A stretch of 64,000 bases of DNA. Origin: JANMEB01 sp041745295 (lineage in GTDB: Bacteria > Planctomycetota > Planctomycetia > Pirellulales > Pirellulaceae). Of the stretch, positions 26,190 through 34,796 are shown in pieces. Every line of letters begins with the position of its first letter. The stretch's first letter is position 1. The notes under the pieces were generated by a model. The model did no database searches. It was given only the letters and a program-made list of their open reading frames with translations, and was not told the origin of the DNA. Where the stretch lies: the NCBI GenBank assembly GCA_041745295.1, contig JBGTJE010000097.1:62001-126000 (forward strand), in the 5' to 3' direction. The position numbers were made by a program, and so were the translations under genes.

Positions 26190-26622
26190 GCGTTACGCGC
26201 TCCTCGCTGTCGAGCGTGGGCACGCGTCCCGTCGGCACCAATTTGGGAAGTTCCGGTTCCGGCTCGGCCGGCGGTTCCATCGATCGGGGCCCGTGCACTT
26301 GATCTTCACTCGGGGACGATTCTCCCAGCGAATGCCAAACATGAACGTCCAGTGTTTTGTGCCGCCGATAGAGAGTCAAAATCAAGGCCAGCGAGATGCC
26401 AGCTTCACAGGCGGCCACGGTCAATACAAATACCGTGAAAGCTTGACCGTCGTAATGCCCATAGTGCCGGGAAAAGGCCACTAGATTGAGCGAGACGCCG
26501 TGCAACATGAGTTCGGCCGACAACACCATCAGGATCAGATTTCGGCGCGTCAGAAAACCTAATGTGCCCAAACCGAACAACATGGATCCGACGATCAAGT
26601 AATTCAATAATGTAGGAGTCAT
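26182..26622 (-). CDS. nuoK: NADH-quinone oxidoreductase subunit K with extended C-terminus
   Basis: The first 100 residues are NuoK with three membrane helices: LNYLIVGSMLFGLGTLGFLT, RRNLILMVLSAELMLHGVSL (conserved Glu) and AFTVFVLTVAACEAGISLAL (second Glu). The family is usually about 100 residues. Here a hydrophilic, Pro/Glu-rich tail of about 45 residues follows (SEDQVHGPRSMEPPAEPEPE region). The start overlaps the nuoJ stop by 4 bases (ATGA), and the 3' end overlaps nuoL. Confidence 0.95.
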   Translation of the reverse strand: MTPTLLNYLIVGSMLFGLGTLGFLTRRNLILMVLSAELMLHGVSLNLVAFSRHYGHYDGQAFTVFVLTVAACEAGISLALILTLYRRHKTLDVHVWHSLGESSPSEDQVHGPRSMEPPAEPEPELPKLVPTGRVPTLDSEERVTHV

Positions 26623-27350
26623 ATGGTGCCTCCCGCACGCTTCGGCGAAATTGCGATGGCGGCTATTGCCGCGAGCAAAAGCAATGTTCCCGCTAACTCA
26701 ACAGCGTACAAGTAATCCCCAAACAACGATCGCCCCAGGCCGCGCATCGTGCCAAATGATTCGTCCGCCGCGGGGCGGCTGAGTGGATTTGCTTCGATGC
26801 CCACGGGAATTGGCAACAAGCGAGTCATTCGCTCAGCAGTGCCGTTGTCCGATGGCAATCGGACGTGGCCGTTGTCCAAATAGACCAACATTGCACCCAA
26901 AAGTACAAACGCAATGCAGCCCGCCAGCAAGGGTTGGTTCGAACGTCGGTCATAGTCGGCTTTCCCCGCTTGCCGGGCCAGCATGATGACAAACAGAAAC
27001 GTAACGATAATCGCACCCGCGTATACGATCGTGGTCGCGGCGGCCAAAAATGGAGCCGATTGAATCACAAACAGGCCGCAGACGCTGAGCGTGACGAGGG
27101 CAAACCAGAGTGCGGCATAAACGGGATCGCGGCTCGTAACCATGCAGCCGCTTGCCCCAATGGCGACACCCGCAAACGTCAGGAACAAGACGTTATCCAC
27201 TAAGACGGTCGATGGCGAGAACCATATCATCGCGGCGGACACAAGCGCGCCTAGCCCAAGGAAGGCTCCCAAGACGCGCCGCGTGCGCGAAGTGGCAGTC
27301 AGGGCGACCACAATTGCAACGCATCCGAGGAAAATTGGCAGGTAGTACAT
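26619..27350 (-). CDS. nuoJ: NADH-quinone oxidoreductase subunit J
   Basis: Membrane subunit of 243 residues with five hydrophobic helices. The conserved region is GCMVTSRDPVYAALWFALVT then LSVCGLFVIQSAPFLAAATT and IVYAGAIIVTFLFVIMLARQ. The TM3 YAGAI element that undergoes pi-bulge changes during turnover is intact. It follows nuoI by 10 bases and overlaps nuoK by 4. Confidence 0.94.
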   Translation of the reverse strand: MYYLPIFLGCVAIVVALTATSRTRRVLGAFLGLGALVSAAMIWFSPSTVLVDNVLFLTFAGVAIGASGCMVTSRDPVYAALWFALVTLSVCGLFVIQSAPFLAAATTIVYAGAIIVTFLFVIMLARQAGKADYDRRSNQPLLAGCIAFVLLGAMLVYLDNGHVRLPSDNGTAERMTRLLPIPVGIEANPLSRPAADESFGTMRGLGRSLFGDYLYAVELAGTLLLLAAIAAIAISPKRAGGTI

Positions 27351-27360
27351 CGTTTCTTCG

Positions 27361-28038
27361 CTATCGTCCTTGGTTGGGTTCCGGCACGGGCATCGCGATC
27401 TCCGTAGGTTCGTTGATCGGGGCCACCAGGATATCCGACGCCGGTCCCAATTCGCCGCGTTCCGTTCGAACCGGATCGACGGCGAGTTTGATTGTCTCGT
27501 CGTACACGCTGAGCAATTTTTCTCGGTCGTACATCATTTCTTCGCGGGTCAGCCCAAAGATGTCGTACAAGCTGGTCATTTCGATCGCATCGACTGGGCA
27601 GGCTTCTTCGCACATGCCGCAACCGATGCACTTTAGCTCGTCAATCACGAACTTGTCCGGGTACTTGTCGCGATCCGGCCAAGGTGACGGCGCTGCGACG
27701 ATCTCGATACAATGCGCTGGGCAAGCAGTGGCACATAAAAAACATGCGACGCATTTGACGCGCCCTTGCTCGTCTCGATTCAAGCGATGCACGCCGCGAT
27801 AAGTCGGCGGCAGCAGCGGCTTTTCCTCAGGAAACTCTTGGGTAATCGGTTTATGCTCGATCACATGCCGGATTGTTGTCTTGAGGCCCTGGACGATGGC
27901 CGGCAGAAACGTCGCTTCCCAGAATCCAATTCTTGGTTCGCTGATCCAGTTCACGGCGTCCGACCCAATGGGCTGCGGCGACGCATCCGACGAATCCTTC
28001 GGCGAATCGCTTCGATTCTTAAATGGTTCGGCGCTCAT
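27361..28038 (-). CDS. nuoI: NADH-quinone oxidoreductase subunit I
   Basis: Peripheral-arm ferredoxin-type subunit carrying clusters N6a and N6b. Two 4Fe-4S motifs are seen, CVACFLCATACPAHC and CIGCGMCEEACPVDA, both CxxCxxCxxxCP. At 225 residues it is somewhat longer than the usual 160-220, with a 35-residue polar N-terminus and a C-terminal tail. The start is separated from the nuoH stop by one base. Confidence 0.95.
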   Translation of the reverse strand: MSAEPFKNRSDSPKDSSDASPQPIGSDAVNWISEPRIGFWEATFLPAIVQGLKTTIRHVIEHKPITQEFPEEKPLLPPTYRGVHRLNRDEQGRVKCVACFLCATACPAHCIEIVAAPSPWPDRDKYPDKFVIDELKCIGCGMCEEACPVDAIEMTSLYDIFGLTREEMMYDREKLLSVYDETIKLAVDPVRTERGELGPASDILVAPINEPTEIAMPVPEPNQGR

Positions 28039-28039
28039 T

Positions 28040-29209
28040 TTAGGATCCCGTTTTGATTAATTTCGACGTCTTTGATAAGGGATTTGTCGGTCGCCGCAGC
28101 GTACCCATCTCGACGGCGATGACGCCGGCAACCACGAATAATCCGAGCGAGATCAACGGCAGACTGATATAACTCCAACCAAACTGGCGCACTACCATCG
28201 TCGCCACCACATTGGCCATGGCCAACGGAATCAACACCTTCCACGCTAATCCCATCAATTGATCGAAGCGAAACCGCGGCAACGTCCATCGCAGCAACAT
28301 AATAAAAACGATGCACGCCGTAACTTTGGCCAACAGGACCATGATTTTGACGATCCACGCTCCGGCGAAAGCGTTGTCGGAAGTGGCAATCCACGGGAAA
28401 TGCCAGCCGCCAAAAAACAGGATCGATACGAGAAAGCTGATCGTGACGACGTGCGTATACTCACCGAGGAAGAACATGGCGAATTTCATACCGCTGTATT
28501 CGGTATGAAAGCCACCGACAAGCTCTTGCTCGCATTCGGACAAGTCAAACGGCAATCGGTTGGATTCTGCCAAGGCACTCAAAAAGAAAATCAAGCAGGC
28601 CAATGGTTGCACCCAAATGTTCCAACCAAGGATTCCCGCAGCTGCCTGCTGATTCATGATCTCTTCTAGGTTGAGCGACCCGGCCAGCAGCGCGACGCCC
28701 AGGACCGACATGCCCAATGGGATTTCATAACTAACGACCTGAGCGCTCGATCGCATCGCACCCAAGGCACTGTATTTGTTATTCGAGGCCCAGCCTCCCA
28801 TGATGATCCCGTAAACCGCCAGACTGGTGATTGCGAAAATGAAAACAAGGCCGATATCCACATTGGGAGCAATGATGAATCGCAGCCACCCCGGCAATCC
28901 ATTGGCCTGCTCGCCGATGGGGCCAAACGGGACGACCGAAAACGCGAGCAGCGTCGTGAAGACAGAGACACAAGGTGCCACCACGAACAAGAACCGATCG
29001 ACGTGGCCAGGAACGATCTCTTCCTTGAGAATGAACTTCAACCCGTCCGCCAACGGCTGTAATAATCCAAACGGTCCGACGCGATTGGGGCCGATGCGAT
29101 CTTGCATCCAAGCCGACAGTTTGCGCTCGAGCAGAATCAAATAAGCGCAGCCGGTCAATATCGCGCCCATGACCAAAGCGATTGCGATGATTGTTGCCAA
29201 CAATTCCAT
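28040..29209 (-). CDS. nuoH: NADH-quinone oxidoreductase subunit H
   Basis: The membrane subunit that forms the quinone chamber with NuoB and NuoD. From the chosen ATG (MELLATIIAIALVMGAILTG) it is 389 residues. Earlier in-frame starts would run into nuoG and add a hydrophilic leader. Conserved blocks are LLERKLSAWMQDRIGPNRVG, PFGLLQPLADGLKFILKEEI, IPLGMSVLGVALLAGSLNL, NRLPFDLSECEQELVGGFHT and RWTLPRFRFDQLM. Eleven bases separate it from nuoG. Confidence 0.96.
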   Translation of the reverse strand: MELLATIIAIALVMGAILTGCAYLILLERKLSAWMQDRIGPNRVGPFGLLQPLADGLKFILKEEIVPGHVDRFLFVVAPCVSVFTTLLAFSVVPFGPIGEQANGLPGWLRFIIAPNVDIGLVFIFAITSLAVYGIIMGGWASNNKYSALGAMRSSAQVVSYEIPLGMSVLGVALLAGSLNLEEIMNQQAAAGILGWNIWVQPLACLIFFLSALAESNRLPFDLSECEQELVGGFHTEYSGMKFAMFFLGEYTHVVTISFLVSILFFGGWHFPWIATSDNAFAGAWIVKIMVLLAKVTACIVFIMLLRWTLPRFRFDQLMGLAWKVLIPLAMANVVATMVVRQFGWSYISLPLISLGLFVVAGVIAVEMGTLRRPTNPLSKTSKLIKTGS

Positions 29210-29220
29210 GACTGTCTCTT

Positions 29221-30903
29221 TTAGCGACTGGTTGTCATAGCCAACGCTGATTCCGGAGCGGACTCGAAAAGCCGAACTCCACCTTCTCCCAAATCGGATT
29301 TCAAGCGACTCAATTCGGGGATCGTTTGGGCGATTTCCTGGCGCAGCTTGCCCGGGTGAAATAGTCCGCTTCGGCCACACAATTCCCAAAGAATTCGGCC
29401 GTCCGGCCGCGCCTCACCAGGCGAATGAATCGAGCGGCGGATGGACTGGGCCAACCCGGCCTGATTCACGAATGTGCCGTCCTTTTCCGCGAACGAGCCG
29501 CCAGCCAAGACGACGTTGGCGACCGCGGTTAATGGCGAGGACAAAATATCCTGAACCACCAAAAATCCAAACTGCTTCAGGCGTTCAATGTGCTCGTCGG
29601 TCCAGCAATATTGATCGTAACCACCGATCAAATAAAGGGCTTCGACGGGGCGGCGCGCGGCACCTCGCAATAGTTCGTCGAATCCGATGAGCTGACCGCG
29701 AAAGTGACGCAACACGGCCTCGACGCCGCGTCGGTTCGGACATTTCTCGGCGCGAATCACAAACGTCGGATCGCCGGAAGGATTGCCTTGGACGTCCTTG
29801 GGATAATAGTCGTCTTCCCCTACGGTCGGTACCGGTCCCAATGCCATGCGTGTATTGGGCGAAAGGTCTTGGAGGAAAGACGCCAACAAGTATGCCTCTT
29901 CAACCGTCATCCAAGGCGAAAATACGCCCGCGACCGATTCTCCGCTGCGCTGCCCTGCGTCGGTCATCGATTTTCGCACTGCCTCGAAGGCCGTTGTCCA
30001 AGTCGCATTGGAAAGTGCTCCTTCGGTTCCTCGAATCTGCGGAGCGCGAATTCGGTCGGGACTATGGATGTATTTCCAGCCGAACCGGCCCTCGTCGCAC
30101 ATGTAATAGCCTTGAGCCTGCGGATTGACGCGCGGGCGCAACCGATGGACGACGTCGTTGTTTTGTTCGACGTGAATGCTGCAACCGGTGCTGCAATTGG
30201 GGCAGACGCTCGACGTAGTTTGCAGCCACCAAACTCGTTGTTTGTAAAGGAAGTCTTTACTGCAAAGTGCGCCGACGGGACATAGATCGACGACATTTCC
30301 GGCCAATTTATTGTTGCATGGCTGACCGGGGAATATGTCGATTTCGGCGTGACTTCCCCGCTGGATAACTTGTAGTTCGGAAGTGCCACTAATCTCGCGC
30401 GTGAATCGAACGCATCGAGTGCACATTACACAACGGTCCGTAAAGAGCGTGATTTGATCGCCGATGTTGTCTTTGTCGTCGCGCAGTAGCTTGGGTTCCT
30501 GCAGGCGCGTGTGACCGCGGCCGAATCGATAACTGTAGTCTTGCAAAAGGCACTCGCCGGCTTGGTCGCAAACCGGGCAATCGAGTGGATGATTCAGCAA
30601 CAAATATTCCAGAGTCGCTTTCTGCGCTTGCTCGACGCGAGGACTATTTGTAACGATCACTGTGCCGTCTTTGACCGGCAACTGACAACCTGGAACAAGT
30701 TTGGGGACCATGTCTGTAGAACCGTCCGGCTTGCGCTGGCCGGTTTCGATCAGGCACATTCGGCAACTGGCGACGACGGTCAACGTGGGGTGCCAACAAT
30801 ATTGCGGGATTTCGATCCCAACCCGTTGCGCCGCTTGGATGGCGTTTAGTTTTTCACCATCCTCCAATTGGAGCTGCTGTTCGTTGATTTGAACGGTAAA
30901 CAT
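29221..30903 (-). CDS. nuoG: NADH-quinone oxidoreductase subunit G, short form with N7 cluster ligands
   Basis: Peripheral-arm electron-wire subunit, 560 residues. The N-terminal 2Fe-2S motif CWHPTLTVVASCRMC fits N1b, HPLDCPVCDQAGEC fits the His-ligated N5, and CVMCTRCVRFTRE with a later CPVGAL fits N4. In the molybdopterin-like domain, CPNCSTGC followed by a Cys 27 residues later (GYYMCDEGRFGW) matches the N7 pattern found only in some bacteria. E. coli NuoG is about 900 residues, so much of the C-terminal molybdopterin-like domain is missing. It is separated from nuoF by 273 bases. Confidence 0.94.
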   Translation of the reverse strand: MFTVQINEQQLQLEDGEKLNAIQAAQRVGIEIPQYCWHPTLTVVASCRMCLIETGQRKPDGSTDMVPKLVPGCQLPVKDGTVIVTNSPRVEQAQKATLEYLLLNHPLDCPVCDQAGECLLQDYSYRFGRGHTRLQEPKLLRDDKDNIGDQITLFTDRCVMCTRCVRFTREISGTSELQVIQRGSHAEIDIFPGQPCNNKLAGNVVDLCPVGALCSKDFLYKQRVWWLQTTSSVCPNCSTGCSIHVEQNNDVVHRLRPRVNPQAQGYYMCDEGRFGWKYIHSPDRIRAPQIRGTEGALSNATWTTAFEAVRKSMTDAGQRSGESVAGVFSPWMTVEEAYLLASFLQDLSPNTRMALGPVPTVGEDDYYPKDVQGNPSGDPTFVIRAEKCPNRRGVEAVLRHFRGQLIGFDELLRGAARRPVEALYLIGGYDQYCWTDEHIERLKQFGFLVVQDILSSPLTAVANVVLAGGSFAEKDGTFVNQAGLAQSIRRSIHSPGEARPDGRILWELCGRSGLFHPGKLRQEIAQTIPELSRLKSDLGEGGVRLFESAPESALAMTTSR

Positions 30904-30996
30904 CCGTTATCGCCCCTGGTGGCTAAGGTGTCGTGCAATGCAATTGGATCGCTGGCGTATGCCAAAGCGTGACCGGGCCAAGCAAATGGGTAACGC

Positions 30997-31114
30997 GCCC
31001 GGCTTTGCACAAAAAAGACACTGGCAAAGCCAATGCCACACTGAAAACAACGCTTTTTCTTGTGTGCCACTGGCTCTGTCAGCGCGGAAGTGCGCTTTGT
31101 TATGCAAAGCCCGC
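30997..31114. repeat. Nested palindromic element inside the nuo operon (nuoF-nuoG gap)
   Basis: Outer near-complementary arms (GCCCGGCTTTGCA, 30997-31009, with TGCAAAGCCCGC, 31103-31114) enclose an inner pair at 31021-31041 and 31062-31082 (17 of 21 pairs). The inner arms carry CTGGCAAAGCCAATGCCACA, a diverged copy of the motif in the element at 7936-8000. The 273-bp gap 30904-31176 contains no gene. The hairpin lies between two cotranscribed genes, where it could attenuate, protect or process the mRNA. Confidence 0.7.
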
Positions 31115-31176
31115 ACGGCCACCCAGAAATTGTGATAGTTGAAGGTTTTCATGAGCTGCGTAATGGGGATTCAGGC

Positions 31177-32502
31177 TTAATGTGTCGCGGCCAAGGCGGC
31201 CTGCGGAGCCTTGCGCCCGCTTTGGATATAGTCCACAAAGTCCTGTCGGAACTTGCTCAATGCGTTTTTGATCGGCCAAGCAGCTCCATCGGACAGGCCG
31301 CAGATGGTGGTGCCCGGGATGATGCCCATCGAGTCCGCCAGTTCCTGCAGCAGATCCAAATCGCGCATCTGTCCATCGCCCGCGCGAATCCGTTCCAGGA
31401 TTTTGCGCATCCATGAAGTACCTTCGCGGCATGGTGTGCATTGGCCGCACGATTCGTGAGCAAAGAACCGCGTGGTGTTGTAAACGACGTCGACCATGCT
31501 GGTGTGGTCGTCGACCACCACGAGCGCTGCGGTTCCCAGACCCATGCATCCGGCCTTGATCGGCGCTTCGAAGTCTAATGGCACATCCAGTTCGTCAGCG
31601 GATAGAAAGCCCATACTGACGCCGCCGGGCACGACCGCCTTGGCTTTGCGGCCTTTCCAAACGCCCCCTGAATGCTCGTCGATTAATTCGCGGGATGTGG
31701 CGCCTAGCGGCAATTCATAACAGCCTGGACGATTGACGTGTCCGCTGACGCAATAAAGCTTGGGACCGTAGCTCCCAATGTCGCGCGGCTTGGCAGGATC
31801 GGCAGGAACTCCCTGTGATTTGAACCACGCCACGCCTCGAGCCAGAATATGCGTGACGCAAGCCAAGGTCTCGACGTTATTAACTATCGTCGGTTTGCGG
31901 AAAAGGCCTTCCACGGCAGGGTAGGGCGGTTTGATGCGCGGCCAAGCCCGCTTCCCCTCCAAGCTCTCGATCAGCCCGGTTTCTTCGCCACAAATGTACG
32001 CTCCAGCTCCGCGGTGCAAGTATATGTCTAAACAGAAATCCGTTCCCAGAATCTTCTTACCCAAGAGGTTATTGGCATAGCATTCATCGATCGCGCGCTG
32101 CAGTATTCGATAACTCTCGCCAAACTCGTAACGCAAATAGATGTAAGCGACCTGGGCTCCAGTCGCATAACACGAGATAATCGTCCCTTCCAGGACTTGA
32201 TGCGGATCCTTTTCCATCAGAATCCGATTATTGAATGTTCCCGGTTCGCTCTCGTCGGCGTTGAGGCACAGGTAGATTGGACCCGGGTGGTTCTTGGGCA
32301 AAAATGTCCACTTAACTCCACAAGGAAACCCGGCACCGCCTCGCCCGCGCAAACGCGATTCGATCACCATATTCGTGACATCGGCCGGCGCCATTTTCAG
32401 CGCGGCGCGCAAGCCTTGATAGCCACCATCGGCTTGGTAACCGGAAAGCCCTGGGCCGGCTGGGCTGTCGACGCGCTTGAGAAGCACCAACTCGTGTTTC
32501 AT
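31177..32502 (-). CDS. nuoF: NADH-quinone oxidoreductase subunit F
   Basis: NADH-binding subunit with FMN and the N3 cluster, 441 residues from the ATG giving MKHELVLLKRVDSPAGPGLS. Blocks are SRLRGRGGAGFPCGVKWTFL (FMN), LCLNADESEPGTFNNR, GAGAYICGEETGLIESLEGK (NADH) and the cluster motif ESCGQCTPCREG with a later TTICGLSDGA. The start codon overlaps the nuoE stop by 4 bases. Confidence 0.96.
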   Translation of the reverse strand: MKHELVLLKRVDSPAGPGLSGYQADGGYQGLRAALKMAPADVTNMVIESRLRGRGGAGFPCGVKWTFLPKNHPGPIYLCLNADESEPGTFNNRILMEKDPHQVLEGTIISCYATGAQVAYIYLRYEFGESYRILQRAIDECYANNLLGKKILGTDFCLDIYLHRGAGAYICGEETGLIESLEGKRAWPRIKPPYPAVEGLFRKPTIVNNVETLACVTHILARGVAWFKSQGVPADPAKPRDIGSYGPKLYCVSGHVNRPGCYELPLGATSRELIDEHSGGVWKGRKAKAVVPGGVSMGFLSADELDVPLDFEAPIKAGCMGLGTAALVVVDDHTSMVDVVYNTTRFFAHESCGQCTPCREGTSWMRKILERIRAGDGQMRDLDLLQELADSMGIIPGTTICGLSDGAAWPIKNALSKFRQDFVDYIQSGRKAPQAALAATH

Positions 32503-33023
32503 CGGGACGACCTTTCGTTGGGAGTGCTGCCCGGATTCGATGGGTTCGACTCCAAGCCCTGCAAAACTCGCATCGCCGCATCGGCGTCCAGGTTTGAAAA
32601 GCACACGTCGTCCACCAGCATGCACGGCGCGCCTTCGCAAACTCCGAGGCATTCGGCAAACTCCAACGAGTACCGACCGTCGGGCGAAGTCTTTCCGGGC
32701 GCACAATCGAGTCGTTCGGCGAGTTGTTCGATGAGGGCTTCGCCATCGCGCAGTGCACACGACAAACTGCGGCAAATCCACACGCGTCGTTTGCCCAGCG
32801 GATTCTCCGACTCGCGGAAGAAGCCATAAAAAGTCATCGTGTCGTGGACTTCCGCCGGCTGGAGTTCCAGCAATTCGGCAATCTCCCGAACCGCATCCAA
32901 CGAAACGCACCGCTGCCGATCGTGGACGATATGCAATGCTGGCAACACAACCGCGCGAAGATTCGGGTATTTTGGAAACTCAGCGCGGATTAAATCTCGC
33001 ATCTCCTTTGTTAATGCGCTCAT
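32499..33023 (-). CDS. nuoE: NADH-quinone oxidoreductase subunit E
   Basis: Thioredoxin-fold 2Fe-2S (N1a) subunit, 174 residues. The four ligands are visible as CRSLSC and, about 40 residues on, CLGVCEGAPCM. The helical N-terminus AVVLPALHIVHDRQRCVSLD and EVHDTMTFYGFF are typical. Both ends overlap neighbours by 4 bases (nuoD upstream, nuoF downstream), indicating translational coupling in one message. Confidence 0.95.
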   Translation of the reverse strand: MSALTKEMRDLIRAEFPKYPNLRAVVLPALHIVHDRQRCVSLDAVREIAELLELQPAEVHDTMTFYGFFRESENPLGKRRVWICRSLSCALRDGEALIEQLAERLDCAPGKTSPDGRYSLEFAECLGVCEGAPCMLVDDVCFSNLDADAAMRVLQGLESNPSNPGSTPNERSSR

Positions 33024-34252
33024 CGATCCAACTCCGCGGCGATGATGTTCAAGCTGCCCAACACGGCGACGATGTCACTGAGCATGTGCCCGGCGATCAA
33101 ATGGGGAAACACTGCAAAATGAATGTAGGAAGGTGGACGGGTCCGAGCTCGGTACGCACGATTCGTACCGTTCGTAACCAAATAGAATCCCAACTCGCCG
33201 TTGGGCGATTCGGTCGCGGCATAGATCGATTCCAGAGGAACCTCGAACCCTCGATTCGGCATGATCAATTCAAAATGATTGATCAGTCCTTCGATGCTCC
33301 GAAATACGTCCGGCTTCGCCGGCAACACCGCTTTACCCTCTGGATCCACGTTAATGGGTCCCGCGGGAACGTTTTCGATTGCCTGTTCAATGATGCCCAG
33401 ACTTTCCAGCATTTCACCCATGCGAACTTGGTAGCGAGAGAAACTGTCTCCCTCCTTGGCGCAAACAACTTGAAAATCGAAATCGTTATACGCCAAATAC
33501 GGCTCGTTCTTGCGCAAATCGCGAACAACGCCGCTGGCTCGCGCGACCGGACCCGTGCAACTAAAATTGATGGCGTCGTCGCGGGTAAGTACTCCTACGC
33601 CGCGTGTACGGTCGATGAAAATGCGGTTTCGCGTGAGCAACTTGTCAATATCGGTATGGGCTTGGCGGAAACCTTTGCAAAAGGCGCGGACCTGATTCAC
33701 CCAAGCGGTGTTGATGTCAAACAACACTCCACCCACGCGCGTGTAACTGCCGTGAAATCGCTGGCCCGAGGCGGCCTCCGCAATGTCGTAGATCTTTTCG
33801 CGCTGGGCAAATGCGTAAAGAAATGCCGTAAAGGCTCCTAAATCCAAGCCCGTCGTGCCGACATTCAGCAGGTGATCGTGCAACCGCATCAATTCGGCCA
33901 AAATGGTCCGCACGTAGCGGCAGCGCGGAGTGAGTTCAATTCCCAACAATTTCTCGACAGTGTGGTGCCAAGCGATTTCGTTGGCCAGCGGCGAAAGGTA
34001 GTTCATCCGGTCAACAATCGTCACATACTGGTTAAAGTCCAAGTCCTCCGCCAATTTCTCGAAACCACTGTGCAGGTACCCGATGTCGGGTACGGCATTG
34101 ATTACTTTTTCGCCATCCAACGTCAGGATCAAACGCAACGTCGTGTGAGTTGCCGGATGTTGCGGTCCGAAATTCAACGTCCACAAATATTCGTGCTCGA
34201 CGGCTCCGGATTCAGCGTCGGTTGTCGGCCACTCGGAGATTTCGAAGGGCAT
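33020..34252 (-). CDS. nuoD: NADH-quinone oxidoreductase subunit D
   Basis: The 49-kDa-type subunit near the quinone site, 410 residues. It opens with LNFGPQHPATHTTLRLILTL, then PDIGYLHSGFEKLAEDLDFN (conserved His and Tyr region) and PLANEIAWHHTVEKLLGIEL, and ends AVLGSLNIIAAELDR. It is a separate gene from nuoC, unlike the nuoCD fusion of E. coli. It overlaps nuoE by 4 bases. Confidence 0.96.
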   Translation of the reverse strand: MPFEISEWPTTDAESGAVEHEYLWTLNFGPQHPATHTTLRLILTLDGEKVINAVPDIGYLHSGFEKLAEDLDFNQYVTIVDRMNYLSPLANEIAWHHTVEKLLGIELTPRCRYVRTILAELMRLHDHLLNVGTTGLDLGAFTAFLYAFAQREKIYDIAEAASGQRFHGSYTRVGGVLFDINTAWVNQVRAFCKGFRQAHTDIDKLLTRNRIFIDRTRGVGVLTRDDAINFSCTGPVARASGVVRDLRKNEPYLAYNDFDFQVVCAKEGDSFSRYQVRMGEMLESLGIIEQAIENVPAGPINVDPEGKAVLPAKPDVFRSIEGLINHFELIMPNRGFEVPLESIYAATESPNGELGFYLVTNGTNRAYRARTRPPSYIHFAVFPHLIAGHMLSDIVAVLGSLNIIAAELDR

Positions 34253-34304
34253 AAGTCATGTCCTGGACGTTGGGACTTGGAAACTATCGGGTGACAATCC
34301 GTTT

Positions 34305-34796
34305 TCAACTCTCGGCGCGCGTGATCACTGCAAAATTGTGCCGTTCGCCTCGACCTTTCAGTGGGTAATCCTTGCGCAGCGGATAGGATGTAAACTCGTC
34401 GGGCATCAAAATGCGCCGCAGGTCGGGGTGGCCTGCAAAGCGAATCCCAAACATGTCGAATACTTCCCGCTCCAACCAATCGGCGCCGCGCCACAAGTCC
34501 ACCGCGGTCGAAAGTTGCAAATCGGGCTCGTTCAACAACACGCGGACGATCAGCCTCTCGCCAGAACCCGTGGCGAGCAAACAGTAAACCACCCCAAAAC
34601 GATCGGCTGCGTCGGGATAATCCAAGTAATCGACGGCGGTAATGTCGACCAACATGTCGAAACCGGCATCGTTCTTGAGCCGACTCAGAACTTGATGCAA
34701 ACTCTCCGCCGGGATCGTGACACAGATATTGTCGCGAAAACGGTGTTCTGCCGCAGCGGAGCCGCAACAATCGCGCAAGACGCTTTGCCAATTCAT
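34305..34796 (-). CDS. nuoC: NADH-quinone oxidoreductase subunit C
   Basis: The 30-kDa-type peripheral subunit, 163 residues. Recognisable blocks are FDMLVDITAVDYLDYPDAAD, DLWRGADWLEREVFDMFGIR, FAGHPDLRRILMPDEFTSYP and LRKDYPLKGRGE. The start overlaps the nuoB stop by 4 bases; nuoD begins 52 bases after its end. Confidence 0.95.
   Translation of the reverse strand: MNWQSVLRDCCGSAAAEHRFRDNICVTIPAESLHQVLSRLKNDAGFDMLVDITAVDYLDYPDAADRFGVVYCLLATGSGERLIVRVLLNEPDLQLSTAVDLWRGADWLEREVFDMFGIRFAGHPDLRRILMPDEFTSYPLRKDYPLKGRGERHNFAVITRAES

Noticed and set aside
32503..32910. Long N-terminal extension of nuoF
   Set aside because: The extension runs through the nuoE gene in another frame; the NuoF family start MKHELVLL overlaps the nuoE stop by 4 bases.
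32753..33841. 362-codon plus-strand frame
   Set aside because: It lies antisense to nuoE and nuoD, which are unmistakable; the product is low-complexity and Arg/Gln-rich.
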